Positions 8,344 to 17,768 of a stretch of DNA of 64,000 nt are shown piece by piece; positions within the stretch are counted from its first letter, which is position 1, and every line of letters begins with the position of its first letter. The DNA comes from Alteromonas confluentis. GTDB taxonomy: Bacteria; Pseudomonadota; Gammaproteobacteria; Enterobacterales; Alteromonadaceae. The position numbers and the translations under genes were made by a program. The DNA lies in contig NZ_MDHN01000028.1 in NCBI RefSeq assembly GCF_001757105.1, forward strand, positions 119,621-183,620, read 5' to 3'. The notes under the pieces are model-generated. The model had not been told where the DNA came from and ran no database searches. It was given only the letters and a program-made list of their open reading frames with translations.

Positions 8344-9204
8344 CTATTTCTCGGTGACGACGCGCTCTGCAATCTTAAACTTTAGTCGCTGAATAATGCC
8401 GCGGTTACCAAACGGGCACCAAGTTCTACTTAGTTTATTCTTATAGGCATCGAAATGTAAGCCATGGGGAGCAGAAAGTACCTTTCCGCGGCCTAACAAG
8501 ATCTTCAGTGCTGTTGTTTCTGCGATACCCGCACACAGGCTAACGGCCATGGCGGTGGACGGGCCTTTGCGCGCATGAAAATCAACGGCGGTTGCGTCTA
8601 CCAGGTAGTCTCGTTGAAGCATGGCGGGGGACAAACCAATAAGAAACTGAATTAATTGGCCTTCTTCGGTTTTTTTATCTTCAAACCGGAAGTACTCTTC
8701 GTAAGTCATTTGACCGGGCATAAAACAGAGCAGGGCGGCGCCCATGCCTAGTGGCGCAGCAGTAACTACAGGGATGTTCTTTTCATAGCAACGTCGGAAA
8801 ACCAGTTTTCTGGCTGCCAGTGCAAAAAAGTCGAGACTGTCTATATAAAGGTCTACACCGTCGAGGAAGTCGTCGACATTGGATTCATCAATGCCTTGAG
8901 GGTACTCATTAATACGAAGCTCTGGATTAATATCCTTCAGCATGGTAGTCATCACACTGATTTTATCCTGATCTTTTGTCGATACAAAGGCGCCTGATTG
9001 GCGGTTAATATTGTGAATATCGAACTGGTCAAAATCGGATATGTTAAGATTTCCGACACCCAGTCTAGCAAGGGTAATACTGTGTAGTCCGCCCACACCG
9101 CCGCAACCGGCTATTGCAACCCGCTTATTGCGCAACGAGGCTTGTTCTTCATGCGTTACCCAACCAATGTTCCGGGAAAACGCTACATCATAGTTAAAAT
9201 CCAT
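8344..9204 (-). CDS. ThiF/HesA/E1-like adenylyltransferase
   Basis: The 286-residue protein has the E1-like Rossmann core: nucleotide loop GCGGVGG (33-39), acidic DFDQFD strand end (57-62) and the NINRQ arginine motif (65-69). Family members adenylate the C-terminus of a ubiquitin-like protein or a small molecule carboxylate. The two CxxC zinc motifs of MoeB and ThiF are not visible, so it belongs to the divergent stand-alone group. No ThiS, MoaD or JAMM gene is nearby. Its neighbours are a PEP-CTERM gene and, further on, an exosortase-associated acyltransferase, so I infer a link to surface-protein or signal chemistry rather than thiamin or molybdopterin synthesis. It is divergent from the protease gene. 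Confidence 0.82.
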   Translation of the reverse strand: MDFNYDVAFSRNIGWVTHEEQASLRNKRVAIAGCGGVGGLHSITLARLGVGNLNISDFDQFDIHNINRQSGAFVSTKDQDKISVMTTMLKDINPELRINEYPQGIDESNVDDFLDGVDLYIDSLDFFALAARKLVFRRCYEKNIPVVTAAPLGMGAALLCFMPGQMTYEEYFRFEDKKTEEGQLIQFLIGLSPAMLQRDYLVDATAVDFHARKGPSTAMAVSLCAGIAETTALKILLGRGKVLSAPHGLHFDAYKNKLSRTWCPFGNRGIIQRLKFKIAERVVTEK

Positions 9205-9325
9205 ACGTTACTCAGTTATTCTGAATGCTTCAGTTTAGCTTAACCTTTATAGGGTAAGTTAATATCATGACATATAAAATGTTACCACGTTAAAATTCGC
9301 TGGAATAAAGAATAGGGATGCCGAG

Positions 9326-10090
9326 GTGAAGTACTTTCGAATTTTAGTATTGCTGATTGTTGGAATAAACAGCGTTACCGCCGAACCACTTAAAGATGTA
9401 GTAAAAAAAATTAAACCGTCCGTGGTTGGGGTAGGCTTCTATGCGCCCATGGCCACAATAAGTCACCAACTCAAAGGAACGGGTTTTGTGATAGGAGATG
9501 GCCGCTATGTAGTGACCAATTCTCATGTCATTTTAGCGGTGCCTCAGGAAGAAAATATAAAGTTCAATGAAGTGGTATTTGTGCCCAAAGGCAGGCAAAC
9601 AGGTATTGCGAAAGTTAAACAGGTGTTCACTGATGAGGAACACGATTTATCTATTCTAGAACTGACGAAGCCATTGCCGGCCGTGCGTCTGCTATCAGAG
9701 ACAGAAAACCTGGATGATGGAGCGGACGTGGCGATGACAGGATTTCCCATCGGTGCTGTGCTTGGATTGTACCCAGCTACGCACCGAGGTATCGTCGCGG
9801 CTTACTCCCCCAATGTCATTTCTGCCGCAAATAGCACCCAGTTATCTGAGGCTTATCTGGCCAGTTTGCGCAATCCATTTATGGTGTATCAGCTTGATAT
9901 TACAGCTTATCCTGGCAATAGCGGCAGCCCAGTTTATAATGCGGAAACCGGAGAAGTATTTGCTGTTATTAATAAAGTTTTTATTAAAGAAACCAAAGAG
10001 TCAGCAATCACTGCGCCAAGCGGTATCACTTACGCTATTCCTGTAGAGCATGTTTATGCGCTAGCAAGAAAGCATGGCATTTCGTTGTAA
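9326..10090 (+). CDS. Secreted trypsin-like serine protease
   Basis: The 254-residue protein has a signal peptide (to about TAE, residue 20) and the S1 triad in order: His67 in TNSHVI, Asp107 in EEHDLSIL, Ser199 in PGNSGSP. No PDZ domain follows, so it is not a full DegP/HtrA. It should act in the periplasm or outside the cell. The start is GTG at 9326; the ATG at 9318 is in another frame and hits a stop. It stands between the divergent ThiF gene and the epimerase gene, 123 nt upstream of the latter. Involvement in maturation of surface proteins is possible but is inference. Confidence 0.87.
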   Translation: MKYFRILVLLIVGINSVTAEPLKDVVKKIKPSVVGVGFYAPMATISHQLKGTGFVIGDGRYVVTNSHVILAVPQEENIKFNEVVFVPKGRQTGIAKVKQVFTDEEHDLSILELTKPLPAVRLLSETENLDDGADVAMTGFPIGAVLGLYPATHRGIVAAYSPNVISAANSTQLSEAYLASLRNPFMVYQLDITAYPGNSGSPVYNAETGEVFAVINKVFIKETKESAITAPSGITYAIPVEHVYALARKHGISL

Positions 10091-10213
10091 AAGAAATCAG
10101 GTTTAAAATCGGCGTTGATTTTGCTTTCGATCTTACAGTCTGGTTTTCCAGTATTATTTTAAAATTGATTGAGTATCTTGCTCAACACGTAGCATTTATC
10201 TAGGGAGCACGAT

Positions 10214-11230
10214 ATGAAAGTGTTAGTGACAGGGGCGGCCGGCTTCATTGGTTCGTATGTTTCAGCTTTTCTGATTGAACGTGGGGATGAGGTTGTCGGC
10301 ATTGATAATCTAAATGATTATTACGATGTGTCGTTGAAAGAGGCACGTCTGCAACGTATTACATCTTTGCCTGGCGCAGAAAAATTTACTTTCATAAAGA
10401 TGGGCGTCGAAGATCGTCCGGCCATGGAAGCACTATTTGCAGAGCAAAAGTTTGACAAAGTGGTGCATCTAGCGGCGCAAGCAGGGGTGCGTTATTCGTT
10501 GGAAAACCCTCACGCTTATATAGACGCGAACATTGTGGGTTTCATGAACATACTTGAAGGGTGCCGTCATAACGATGTGAAACACTTAGTGTATGCGTCA
10601 TCTAGTTCGGTGTACGGCGCTAACGAAAGTATGCCCTTCGCAGTAGAAGACAATGTCGATCACCCAGTATCACTCTATGCGGCGAGCAAAAAAGCTAACG
10701 AGTTGATGGCGCATACCTACAGCCATTTGTACGGGTTGCCAACGACCGGACTGCGATTCTTCACCGTATACGGCCCATGGGGGCGCCCTGATATGGCGCT
10801 GTTCTTGTTTACTAAAGCCATTTTAGAAGACAAGCCGATCAAGGTGTTCAATTACGGTAACCACCGTCGTGATTTTACTTACATTGATGACATTGTAGCC
10901 GGCGTGATTGCCACGCTGGACAACAATGCTAAAGGCGATGACAACTGGTCAGGTGAGGAGCCTAACCCAGGTTCAAGTAAAGCGCCTTGGAAGGTGTATA
11001 ATATTGGGGCGCAAACGCCGGTGCACTTGCTGACTTACATTGAAACCCTGGAAAACGCCCTGGGCAAGAAAGCAGAAAAAGAAATGCTACCGATGCAGAA
11101 AGGCGATGTGCCTGACACTTTTGCGGACGTGGAAGCCTTAGTAAAAGATACTGGGTACCGTCCAAAAACTGATATCGCTACGGGTATTGGCCAGTTTGTC
11201 GACTGGTATCGCGATTTCTATAAGGTATAA
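10214..11230 (+). CDS. NAD-dependent UDP-glucuronate 4-epimerase-like protein
   Basis: A 338-residue extended short-chain dehydrogenase. It shows GAAGFIG (7-13, NAD binding), YASSSSVYG (127-135), the catalytic pair Tyr155 and Lys159 in YAASK, and the family stretch [15 protein letters not shown]. Length and motifs match UDP-glucuronate 4-epimerases that make UDP-galacturonate for capsule and EPS. A purine-rich AGGGAG ribosome site precedes the ATG. It likely supplies a sugar nucleotide to the exopolysaccharide enzymes at the left of the window. It converges with the acyltransferase gene with only 22 nt between the stops. Confidence 0.88.
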   Translation: MKVLVTGAAGFIGSYVSAFLIERGDEVVGIDNLNDYYDVSLKEARLQRITSLPGAEKFTFIKMGVEDRPAMEALFAEQKFDKVVHLAAQAGVRYSLENPHAYIDANIVGFMNILEGCRHNDVKHLVYASSSSVYGANESMPFAVEDNVDHPVSLYAASKKANELMAHTYSHLYGLPTTGLRFFTVYGPWGRPDMALFLFTKAILEDKPIKVFNYGNHRRDFTYIDDIVAGVIATLDNNAKGDDNWSGEEPNPGSSKAPWKVYNIGAQTPVHLLTYIETLENALGKKAEKEMLPMQKGDVPDTFADVEALVKDTGYRPKTDIATGIGQFVDWYRDFYKV

Positions 11231-11252
11231 CGAAGATATTTTTTTGCGGCAC

Positions 11253-12119
11253 TCAATCTTTAATGAACTGCCGCAAATAGTCTTCCTTTTCCTCCGGCAT
11301 ATTGGGAATTTGATGTCGCAGGTTAAGTCTGATCTCCTCTAACATCGCGGCAAAGCCTGGCTTCAAACTTCCCTCAAGCAACGGTCGGTTGATGTAGTAT
11401 GGCGCCCGCTTCCCATGGTAATTCACTACCGGCCCAATTTGCTGAAACTTTATTCCAACATAGCCCATACTTCTCGCCAAACGCGGCTCCATCATGACAT
11501 ACGCATGCTTTACACCAAACTCCAGTGCTGACGCGGCTGCGGCAAAATAAAGGCCAACAGCAATGAAAGGGAAGCACCGTAATTCGGTCTCAGAGTAGGT
11601 AACCGGGTTGATTGCACCCACTGCAGAACCGTCAAAGTCGTCCGAGCGACGTCGGCGGAAATATTTGGGAACAGCCAATCGCGATATCTCGCAAATTTCG
11701 TGGCGTTTAAATCGTACCGGACTAAGATCTTCCCGGGTAATGGATGACAGGCAGTATTTTTCAATTGGCAATTGCTGATGCGCTTCCAGCGGGCGTACTG
11801 CTCTTACCGTACCTGCCATTTCATTTGAACCAATATGTCTAATTAAACAATGGCGGGAATAGGCATCAAATTCGTCCGTTTCGAGACCTGACTCTTTGAC
11901 GGGTTCGAAAGCTAATTCATCGCAATACACGTTGTGCCGTATTTTGTATACGGACTCACGCAACGTATCGTCGACAGCAAGCACCGGTTCGAGGTAAGTG
12001 CTGAAGTGTGACGATATATAATTCGCCTCACGTAATTGCTGATAGCCAGACACGAGTTTTCCGAAACGCGTCCGGCGGAACTTTTTGTTGATTGTGTCAA
12101 ATATCGATTGATTAGCCAT
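11253..12119 (-). CDS. PEP-CTERM/exosortase system-associated acyltransferase
   Basis: A 288-residue GNAT-fold protein related to autoinducer (LuxI-type) synthases. Key stretches are ESVYKIRHNVYCDELAFEP (about 55-73), the acidic EFDAYSRHCLIRH, AGTVRAVRP, and CEISRLAVP followed by RRRR. This matches the family annotated as exosortase-system acyltransferase, found in genomes with PEP-CTERM tags; its substrate and product are not known. The acyl-homoserine-lactone synthase signature is only partly kept, so I do not call it LuxI. It stands alone, transcribed leftward, opposite the epimerase. No LuxR gene is adjacent. Confidence 0.85.
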   Translation of the reverse strand: MANQSIFDTINKKFRRTRFGKLVSGYQQLREANYISSHFSTYLEPVLAVDDTLRESVYKIRHNVYCDELAFEPVKESGLETDEFDAYSRHCLIRHIGSNEMAGTVRAVRPLEAHQQLPIEKYCLSSITREDLSPVRFKRHEICEISRLAVPKYFRRRRSDDFDGSAVGAINPVTYSETELRCFPFIAVGLYFAAAASALEFGVKHAYVMMEPRLARSMGYVGIKFQQIGPVVNYHGKRAPYYINRPLLEGSLKPGFAAMLEEIRLNLRHQIPNMPEEKEDYLRQFIKD

Positions 12120-12373
12120 AAAGGATTTTTACTTCCTACTTCTAGTACCGCAACCTTACACTAAGGCTGCAAACTGGCACAGCGTGAATACATATCCCTC
12201 TTGATACTATAGGACAGATTCTGATATTTATGGCAATAATTAGAATTTCTTTATACGCCTTTGAATTGGATGGATTTACCGCCTTTCTGCAGGTAATTTG
12301 CTACGCCGATTGCGTGTGAAGGGTTATACGTGAACCCCCTGGTTAGTGTCAGTGATAGCGTTTCAACGCCAAT
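12120..12373. other. Intergenic region between acyltransferase and malate synthase genes
   Basis: No gene is visible. It must hold the leftward promoter of the acyltransferase gene. Read leftward, TTGCCA and TATAGT occur 19 nt apart, a weak promoter candidate. The decamer ATTGCCATAA (here on the minus strand, near 12228-12237) also occurs within the palindrome upstream of glcB at 14682-14707. Confidence 0.4.
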
Positions 12374-12399
12374 AAAAAAGCCACAAAATGTGGCTTTTT
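12374..12399 (-). terminator. Terminator of glcB (bidirectional)
   Basis: The stem AGCCACA (12379-12385) pairs with TGTGGCT (12389-12395). There is an A tract on one side and TTTTT on the other. It lies 36 nt beyond the leftward glcB stop. Confidence 0.85.
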
Positions 12400-12434
12400 C
12401 AGTACACCAATGTATTGTTTATGAAATCATAAAA

Positions 12435-14606
12435 TTATGAATTCAGAGATGCTTTCATATCTTTACGACGTTGGTGCAGAAGGGGTTCGGTGTACCCGTT
12501 AGGTTGTGAAACACCATCAAAGATAAGCTCTCGGGCGGCTTTGAAGCCAATAGAAGAGGCCAGGTCAGGGGTCATCGGAATATACTCACCGTCGCCCTGA
12601 TTTTGCTCGTCTACCAGTGTCGCCATACGCGTCAATGACTCATCTACCTGTTCAGCGGTAATAATGCCATGAACTAACCAATTAGCGAGGTGCTGAGAAG
12701 ATATCCGCAGTGTCGCGCGGTCTTCCATTAAACCGACATTATTAATGTCTGGCACTTTTGAACAACCGATACCCTGATGAACCCAACGTACAACATAACC
12801 AAGAATACCCTGCACATTGTTATCAACTTCGCGTTGGATTTCTTCGCTGGTTAAAGATGCGCCTTCTGGCATCAGTGGAATAGTGAGGATGTCGGCAATG
12901 CCGTCATAATCCTGTTCACCCATCTTTGACTGCAGGCCAAATACATCAACTTCATGATAATGCAGGCTGTGCAAGGTCGCTGCGGTTGGGGAAGGTACCC
13001 ACGCCGTATTGGCACCTGCTTTGGGGTGTCCCACTTTAGCTTCCATCATATTGGCCATCTGATCTGGAATGGGCCACATCCCTTTACCAATTTGCGCACG
13101 TCCGGAGAGCTGACATTTTAAACCCGTTTGCACGTTTGCTTTTTCGTATGCGGTTATCCACTGCATGGTTTTCAGTGTGCCTTTAGCCGCAAATGGACCC
13201 GCCTGCATTGAGGTATGAATTTCGTCGCCAGTGCGGTCGAGGAAACCGGTGTTGATAAACGCGACTCGCGATGATGCTGCACCAATACACGCTTTCAAAT
13301 TGATGCTGGTTCGACGTTCTTCATCCATAATACCCATTTTCAAGGTGTCACGTTTCAAACCGAGCATGTCTTCCACACGGCCGAATAATGTATTGGCGAA
13401 TGCCACTTCTTCCGGACCGTGCATTTTCGGTTTAACGATATAAATACTGCCGGTGCGGCTATTGTTGAACTTGCCGTTCCCCAATAAGTCGTGTTTGCCG
13501 ATGAGAGAGGTGATCACACCATCCATAATGCCTTCAAATACCGGTTCGCCATCCAGCAGAATGGCATCGTTACGCATCAGGTGGCCTACATTGCGAACAA
13601 ACATCAAGCTACGGCCAGAGAGAGTTACTGTGTCAATGCCATTGGCGGCGGTGTATTCCCGGTCTGACTGCATGGCACGCACAATTTTCTTGCCGCCCTT
13701 GCTCATGGTCAGTGATAAATCCCCTTTCATTAAGCCAAGCCAATTGCTGTACACCAGGGTTTTATCTTCGGCATCAACGGCTGCAACCGAGTCTTCACAA
13801 TCCATGATGGTTGTGAGGGCAGCTTCAACCATAACGTCCTTCACGCCAGCCGGATCGGCTTGCCCAATAGGACTTTCTGCATCGATCTGAATTTCAAAGT
13901 GCAAGCCATTGTGTTTGAACAGCAGGGCGGTAGGGGCAGCGGCTTCACCTTGGAAGCCGATGAATTGTTCCGCTGATTGTAACGTAGTTTCACTGTCCTT
14001 TAAGGTAACCGCCAATTTGCCCTCGCTGATGGTGTATGCAGTGACACCTGTGTGAGAGGCATTCTCAAGCGGTAACATTGTATCGAGCAGCGATTTTGCT
14101 TTAGCGATAACCTTGTCACCACGAACAGGGTTATAGGCTGAGCCGGCTTCTGCGCCACCGTCGTCACTGATTACATCTGTGCCGTACAGTGCATCATAAA
14201 GACTGCCCCAGCGTGCATTTGCTGCATTCAGTGCATACCGGGCGTTATTAATCGGCACAACGAGTTGAGGCCCCGCCATGGTGGCAATTTCAGGATCTAC
14301 ATTAGTGGTGGTCGCCGTGGCGTCAGCAGGTTCGGGTTGTAAATATTCAATATCGCGAAGAAATTGCAGGTAGTCGTCACCGAACGCTGGCTTGCCTGCC
14401 TTGTGATATTCGTCGATTAACACTTGCAGGTGGTCGCGCTTATCAAGTAACGCTTGGTTGACTGGAACGAGGTCGACAAGCAGAGATTCGAAACCAGTCC
14501 AGAATCCCGCGCTATCTACGCCGGTGCCTGGCATTGCCTGTTCATTGATGAATGTGTTGAGTACTTCAGCAACCTGAAGTCTTCCGTGTTGAATGTAACC
14601 TTTCAT
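12435..14606 (-). CDS. glcB: Malate synthase G
   Basis: A 723-residue protein, the length of monomeric isoform G. It condenses glyoxylate with acetyl-CoA to malate in the cytoplasm, the second step of the glyoxylate shunt. Visible family stretches include [31 protein letters not shown] (with the active-site arginine), [12 protein letters not shown] and [14 protein letters not shown]. The window also holds isocitrate lyase (15911) and a LysR regulator between the two, so this is a small C2-utilisation cluster, all leftward. A perfect 9-bp palindrome 76-101 bp upstream of the start may be the operator. The acidic pair in MDCEDS fits the metal site. Confidence 0.96.
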   Translation of the reverse strand: MKGYIQHGRLQVAEVLNTFINEQAMPGTGVDSAGFWTGFESLLVDLVPVNQALLDKRDHLQVLIDEYHKAGKPAFGDDYLQFLRDIEYLQPEPADATATTTNVDPEIATMAGPQLVVPINNARYALNAANARWGSLYDALYGTDVISDDGGAEAGSAYNPVRGDKVIAKAKSLLDTMLPLENASHTGVTAYTISEGKLAVTLKDSETTLQSAEQFIGFQGEAAAPTALLFKHNGLHFEIQIDAESPIGQADPAGVKDVMVEAALTTIMDCEDSVAAVDAEDKTLVYSNWLGLMKGDLSLTMSKGGKKIVRAMQSDREYTAANGIDTVTLSGRSLMFVRNVGHLMRNDAILLDGEPVFEGIMDGVITSLIGKHDLLGNGKFNNSRTGSIYIVKPKMHGPEEVAFANTLFGRVEDMLGLKRDTLKMGIMDEERRTSINLKACIGAASSRVAFINTGFLDRTGDEIHTSMQAGPFAAKGTLKTMQWITAYEKANVQTGLKCQLSGRAQIGKGMWPIPDQMANMMEAKVGHPKAGANTAWVPSPTAATLHSLHYHEVDVFGLQSKMGEQDYDGIADILTIPLMPEGASLTSEEIQREVDNNVQGILGYVVRWVHQGIGCSKVPDINNVGLMEDRATLRISSQHLANWLVHGIITAEQVDESLTRMATLVDEQNQGDGEYIPMTPDLASSIGFKAARELIFDGVSQPNGYTEPLLHQRRKDMKASLNS

Positions 14607-14681
14607 AATGACCTCTACTCTTTAATGAATGGTTAGTGTAGAGGGTATTGGAGCGTATTTTTAATTTATGGTTTGTATGAT

Positions 14682-14707
14682 TGCCATAATCCTTATGAAT
14701 TATGGCA
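14682..14707. promoter_or_regulatory. Palindrome upstream of glcB, candidate LysR-type operator
   Basis: TGCCATAAT (14682-14690) and ATTATGGCA (14699-14707) are perfect inverted arms with an 8-nt spacer. The site lies between the end of the LysR gene and glcB. The arms and spacing fit the dyad style of LysR-family sites. It could alternatively act as a weak hairpin at the 3' end of the LysR transcript, but no T tract follows. Confidence 0.5.
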
Positions 14708-14715
14708 TTCTTTGA

Positions 14716-15663
14716 TTACATATTGCTCATTTCAGCTGCGAGATCACCGATGAGTCGGCGTAGCCAAATGTGACCTGCATCGTGATGGAGTAGGGCGCTC
14801 CAGGCCATCTTCAATGCAATAGGTGGAATGTCGAAGGGTGGCTCTTTCACAATCACGGTGGGGTCGTCTTTAAACAAACGTGCCGCTTTACTGGGTAGGG
14901 TGGCCACCAGGTTTTGTGTTTTCGCTATTTGTAATGCAGCATGGTAATGGCGAGTGAATACCCGGATAGCCCGCTGCTTACCCAGCTTCGTGAGCTCGGC
15001 GTCTACCCAGCCCAGTTTTTGTACCTCATTGGGGTCGATACCCACGCCGACACCGAAACCGGTTTTGCTTACCCAAATATGTTGAGCACTGAGGTAGCTG
15101 TCTAAATCCCATTTTAAATCCGCCAGTGGATGCGAGGCAGCCAGTACGCAACTAAAACTGTCATACCAAATTACCTTTTGGTGGAACGACAGGGGAAGTT
15201 CATCGAAACGGTTGATCGCCATGTCAACCTTGCCCTGTTCCACATCATGAAAAGTAACGTCACTGGGGGTAATTAAATCGAGGGTGATATTCGGTGCCAG
15301 TTTGCCGAGACGACCAACGAGTTCAAGTAGCAAGGTACTTTCAGCATAATCACTGGTCATAATACGAAAAGTGCGTGCGCTGGTTGCCGGGTCAAAATCC
15401 GTTTCTGGTTGAATAGAACTTTCCAGTTTACTCAACACATCGCGGATAACCGGTTGTAACTCAAGCGCTCGCTTGGTTGGCGTCATCCCTTCGCTGGTGC
15501 GAACCAGTAGCGGGTCTTTAAACAAATCCCGTAGACGCTTCAAACCATTGCTCATGGCTGGCTGAGTAATACTCAGCTGATTTGCTGCCCGGGTCACACT
15601 GCCTTCTCTAAGCAACACGTCGAGATAAACCAGAAGATTCAGATCAACTTTGGCTATATTCAT
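14716..15663 (-). CDS. LysR family transcriptional regulator
   Basis: A 315-residue LTTR with an N-terminal winged HTH (residues 1-65; GSVTRAANQLSITQPAMSNGLKRLRDLF is typical) and a periplasmic-binding-protein-like effector domain from about residue 95. It sits between aceA and glcB, all transcribed leftward, so control of the glyoxylate shunt is the natural guess. The effector cannot be read from sequence. The 5' region overlaps nothing, and the gap of 247 nt to aceA contains the aceA terminator, so it probably has its own promoter. Orthologous assignment to a named regulator is not possible from here. Confidence 0.92.
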   Translation of the reverse strand: MNIAKVDLNLLVYLDVLLREGSVTRAANQLSITQPAMSNGLKRLRDLFKDPLLVRTSEGMTPTKRALELQPVIRDVLSKLESSIQPETDFDPATSARTFRIMTSDYAESTLLLELVGRLGKLAPNITLDLITPSDVTFHDVEQGKVDMAINRFDELPLSFHQKVIWYDSFSCVLAASHPLADLKWDLDSYLSAQHIWVSKTGFGVGVGIDPNEVQKLGWVDAELTKLGKQRAIRVFTRHYHAALQIAKTQNLVATLPSKAARLFKDDPTVIVKEPPFDIPPIALKMAWSALLHHDAGHIWLRRLIGDLAAEMSNM

Positions 15664-15866
15664 GCTTCTAATGCCCCATATCAGGATTATTCTGTCTAAC
15701 TATTATAATCGAATCGGTTTCACTGAACAGATGACTAATGGTCGGAGATTTTCTGCCCAATGTTCGCCTTAAGCACTGATACTTTGGTACGAAGTTAACA
15801 ATCAGCCAGGCTGTGGATTTAAAATTGCCGTAATTATAGTCCAGAAAATAATAAAATCGGTGAATA

Positions 15867-15889
15867 TAAAAAAGGCTCCCGAAGGAGCC
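15867..15889 (-). terminator. Terminator of aceA
   Basis: Read leftward, it is GGCTCC, a UUCG tetraloop, GGAGCC and seven T. It begins 22 nt after the aceA stop. Confidence 0.9.
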
Positions 15890-15910
15890 AGAGGTTAGGA
15901 ACCTATGTGC

Positions 15911-17506
15911 TTACACATCAAACTGGTTCATGGTGTTGTCGTCGCCTGAAGCTTTCAGTGCGCCTTCACCTGAGAAGTACTCTTTATGGGTGTCACCCAA
16001 GTCAGAGCCGGCCATGGCTTGGTGCTTAACGCACGCCAGACCCTGACGAATTTCTTTACGCTGAACACCTTTAACGTATGCCAGCATACCTTCGTCACCG
16101 AAGTAACCTTGCGCCAGGTTGTCAGTAGACAGTGCCGCAGTGTGGTAAGTAGGCAGCGTGATCAGGTGGTGGAAGATACCTGCTTCACGTGACGCATCGC
16201 GCTGGAAGGTCTGGATCTTCGCATCTGCAGCTGCAGCCAGTTCGCTGTCGTCATATTCTGCAGACATCAGTTTCGCACGGTCGTATGCAGATACGTCTTT
16301 GCCTTCTTCCTGCCATGCATCGAATACTTGCTGACGGAAGTTCAGTGTCCAGTTGAAAGACGGTGAGTTGTTGTAAACCAGTTTCGCATTCGGGATAACT
16401 TCACGGATAGCGTCAACCATGTCACCAATCTGACGTACGTGAGGCTTCTCTGTTTCAATCCACAGCAGGTCAGCACCGTGTTGCAGAGACGTAATACAGT
16501 CAAGTACCACGCGGTCGAAGCCGGAGCCGTCTTTGAATTTGAACAGACCATTAGGCAGACGAACAGGCTTAACCAGTTTGCCGTCTTGCTTGATAACCAG
16601 GTCGCCATCAGACAGGTCATCTGCACCGGAAACTTCAGTGGTGTCCAAAAATGCGTTGTACTGAGAAGCCAGGTCGCCAGGTGCGGTAGACACAGGGATT
16701 TTCTGTGTCAGACCAGCGCCTAATGAGTCAGTACGGGCAACAATAACACCGTCGTCTACGCCCAGCTCTAAGAATGCGTAACGAACAGCGTTGATTTTCG
16801 CCAGGAAGTCTTCATGAGGAACGGTAACTTTACCGTCCTGGTGACCACACTGTTTAGCATCGGATACCTGGTTTTCAATCTGGATACAGCAAGCACCCGC
16901 TTCAATCATTTTCTTCGCTAACAGGTAAGTGGCTTCTTCGTTACCGAAACCGGCGTCGATGTCAGCAATGATTGGTACTACGTGCGTTTCGAAATTGTCG
17001 ATTTGCGCTTGGATAGCCGCTACATCGCCACCGTTTGCCTGTGCTGCATCTAATTGCTTGAACAGATCACCCAGTTCACGTGCATCAGCTTGACGCAGGA
17101 AAGTGTATAGCTCTTCAATCAGCATAGGAACGGTGGTTTTTTCGTGCATAGACTGGTCAGGCAGTGGGCCGAACTCAGAACGCAGGGCTGCAACCATCCA
17201 GCCAGAAAGGTACAGATAACTTTTGTTGGTAGTACCGTGATGTTTCTTAACAGCCAACATTTTTTGTTGACCTACGAAGCCGTGCCAGCAACCTAAAGAC
17301 TGCGTGTAGCTTGCACTGTCGGCATCATACTCCTCCATATCTTTGCGCATGATAGCGGCAGTGTACTTGGCAATGTCCAGACCAGTTTTGAAACGGTTCT
17401 GTGCTTTCATGCGTGCGGCGTACTCTGGGTTAATACCTTCCCAGCTTCCTTTCTGCGCGGCTTTTAGCGTAGCAATAGTATCGATGTCTTGCTGATATTG
17501 CGACAT
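15911..17506 (-). CDS. aceA: Isocitrate lyase
   Basis: A 531-residue protein of the long gammaproteobacterial form (E. coli AceA is about 100 residues shorter). It splits isocitrate into glyoxylate and succinate in the cytoplasm. The catalytic motif KQCGH with Cys220 (218-222) is intact, and the metal-site stretch ADIDAGFGN (181-189) and WIETEKPHV are present. The ribosome site GGGAGAG precedes the ATG. Together with glcB downstream it forms the carbon-conserving shunt for growth on acetate or fatty acids. A UUCG-loop terminator follows directly, so it is probably transcribed alone. Confidence 0.97.
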   Translation of the reverse strand: MSQYQQDIDTIATLKAAQKGSWEGINPEYAARMKAQNRFKTGLDIAKYTAAIMRKDMEEYDADSASYTQSLGCWHGFVGQQKMLAVKKHHGTTNKSYLYLSGWMVAALRSEFGPLPDQSMHEKTTVPMLIEELYTFLRQADARELGDLFKQLDAAQANGGDVAAIQAQIDNFETHVVPIIADIDAGFGNEEATYLLAKKMIEAGACCIQIENQVSDAKQCGHQDGKVTVPHEDFLAKINAVRYAFLELGVDDGVIVARTDSLGAGLTQKIPVSTAPGDLASQYNAFLDTTEVSGADDLSDGDLVIKQDGKLVKPVRLPNGLFKFKDGSGFDRVVLDCITSLQHGADLLWIETEKPHVRQIGDMVDAIREVIPNAKLVYNNSPSFNWTLNFRQQVFDAWQEEGKDVSAYDRAKLMSAEYDDSELAAAADAKIQTFQRDASREAGIFHHLITLPTYHTAALSTDNLAQGYFGDEGMLAYVKGVQRKEIRQGLACVKHQAMAGSDLGDTHKEYFSGEGALKASGDDNTMNQFDV

Positions 17507-17704
17507 AGAGGTCTCTCCCGAATTAACTCAAATATGTTGTTTAGGCGATTACGCTGCACTGCGCTCTCGTTAGCTCACAATCATCCTAGTGCCGTTGTAA
17601 GAATAACGTAAATATATAATCTTCATTCTCATCATATGTTTCATGAATGTTAAATGTAGGTGCTTGTGAAAGTTGACGTTATTGGTTTCAGTGGCCGCGG
17701 TTTT

Positions 17705-17730
17705 TAAAGGGAGAAATATTGTGCGATAGG
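17705..17730 (+). promoter_or_regulatory. Possible FliA (sigma-28) promoter of cheV
   Basis: TAAA (17705-17708) is followed after 14 nt by GCGATAGG, close to the consensus TAAA-N15-GCCGATAA but one base shorter. It lies 38 nt upstream of the chosen cheV start. Chemotaxis genes often use this sigma factor, which raises its likelihood. Confidence 0.4.
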
Positions 17731-17768
17731 CCCTATTATTAGATTAGAAATGCATGAAGAGAGATAAC

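Noticed and set aside
8344..9204. MoeB or ThiF proper for the E1-like protein
   Set aside because: No CxxC zinc motifs and no moaD, thiS or thiG neighbour.
10091..10213. Sigma-54 element before the epimerase gene
   Set aside because: GG-N10-GC occurs, but the flanks (AGGTTT, CGGCG) fit poorly. Such spacing alone is common by chance.
11243..11277. Hairpin TTTGCGGCA/TGCCGCAAA between the epimerase and acyltransferase genes
   Set aside because: The loop is 17 nt and the T run precedes the stem on the plus strand, with A following on the minus strand, so it is not a rho-independent terminator in either direction.
11253..12119. Calling the acyltransferase a LuxI autoinducer synthase
   Set aside because: The overall resemblance is there, but the full set of synthase residues is not evident and no luxR gene is adjacent. 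The exosortase-associated family fits better in this context.
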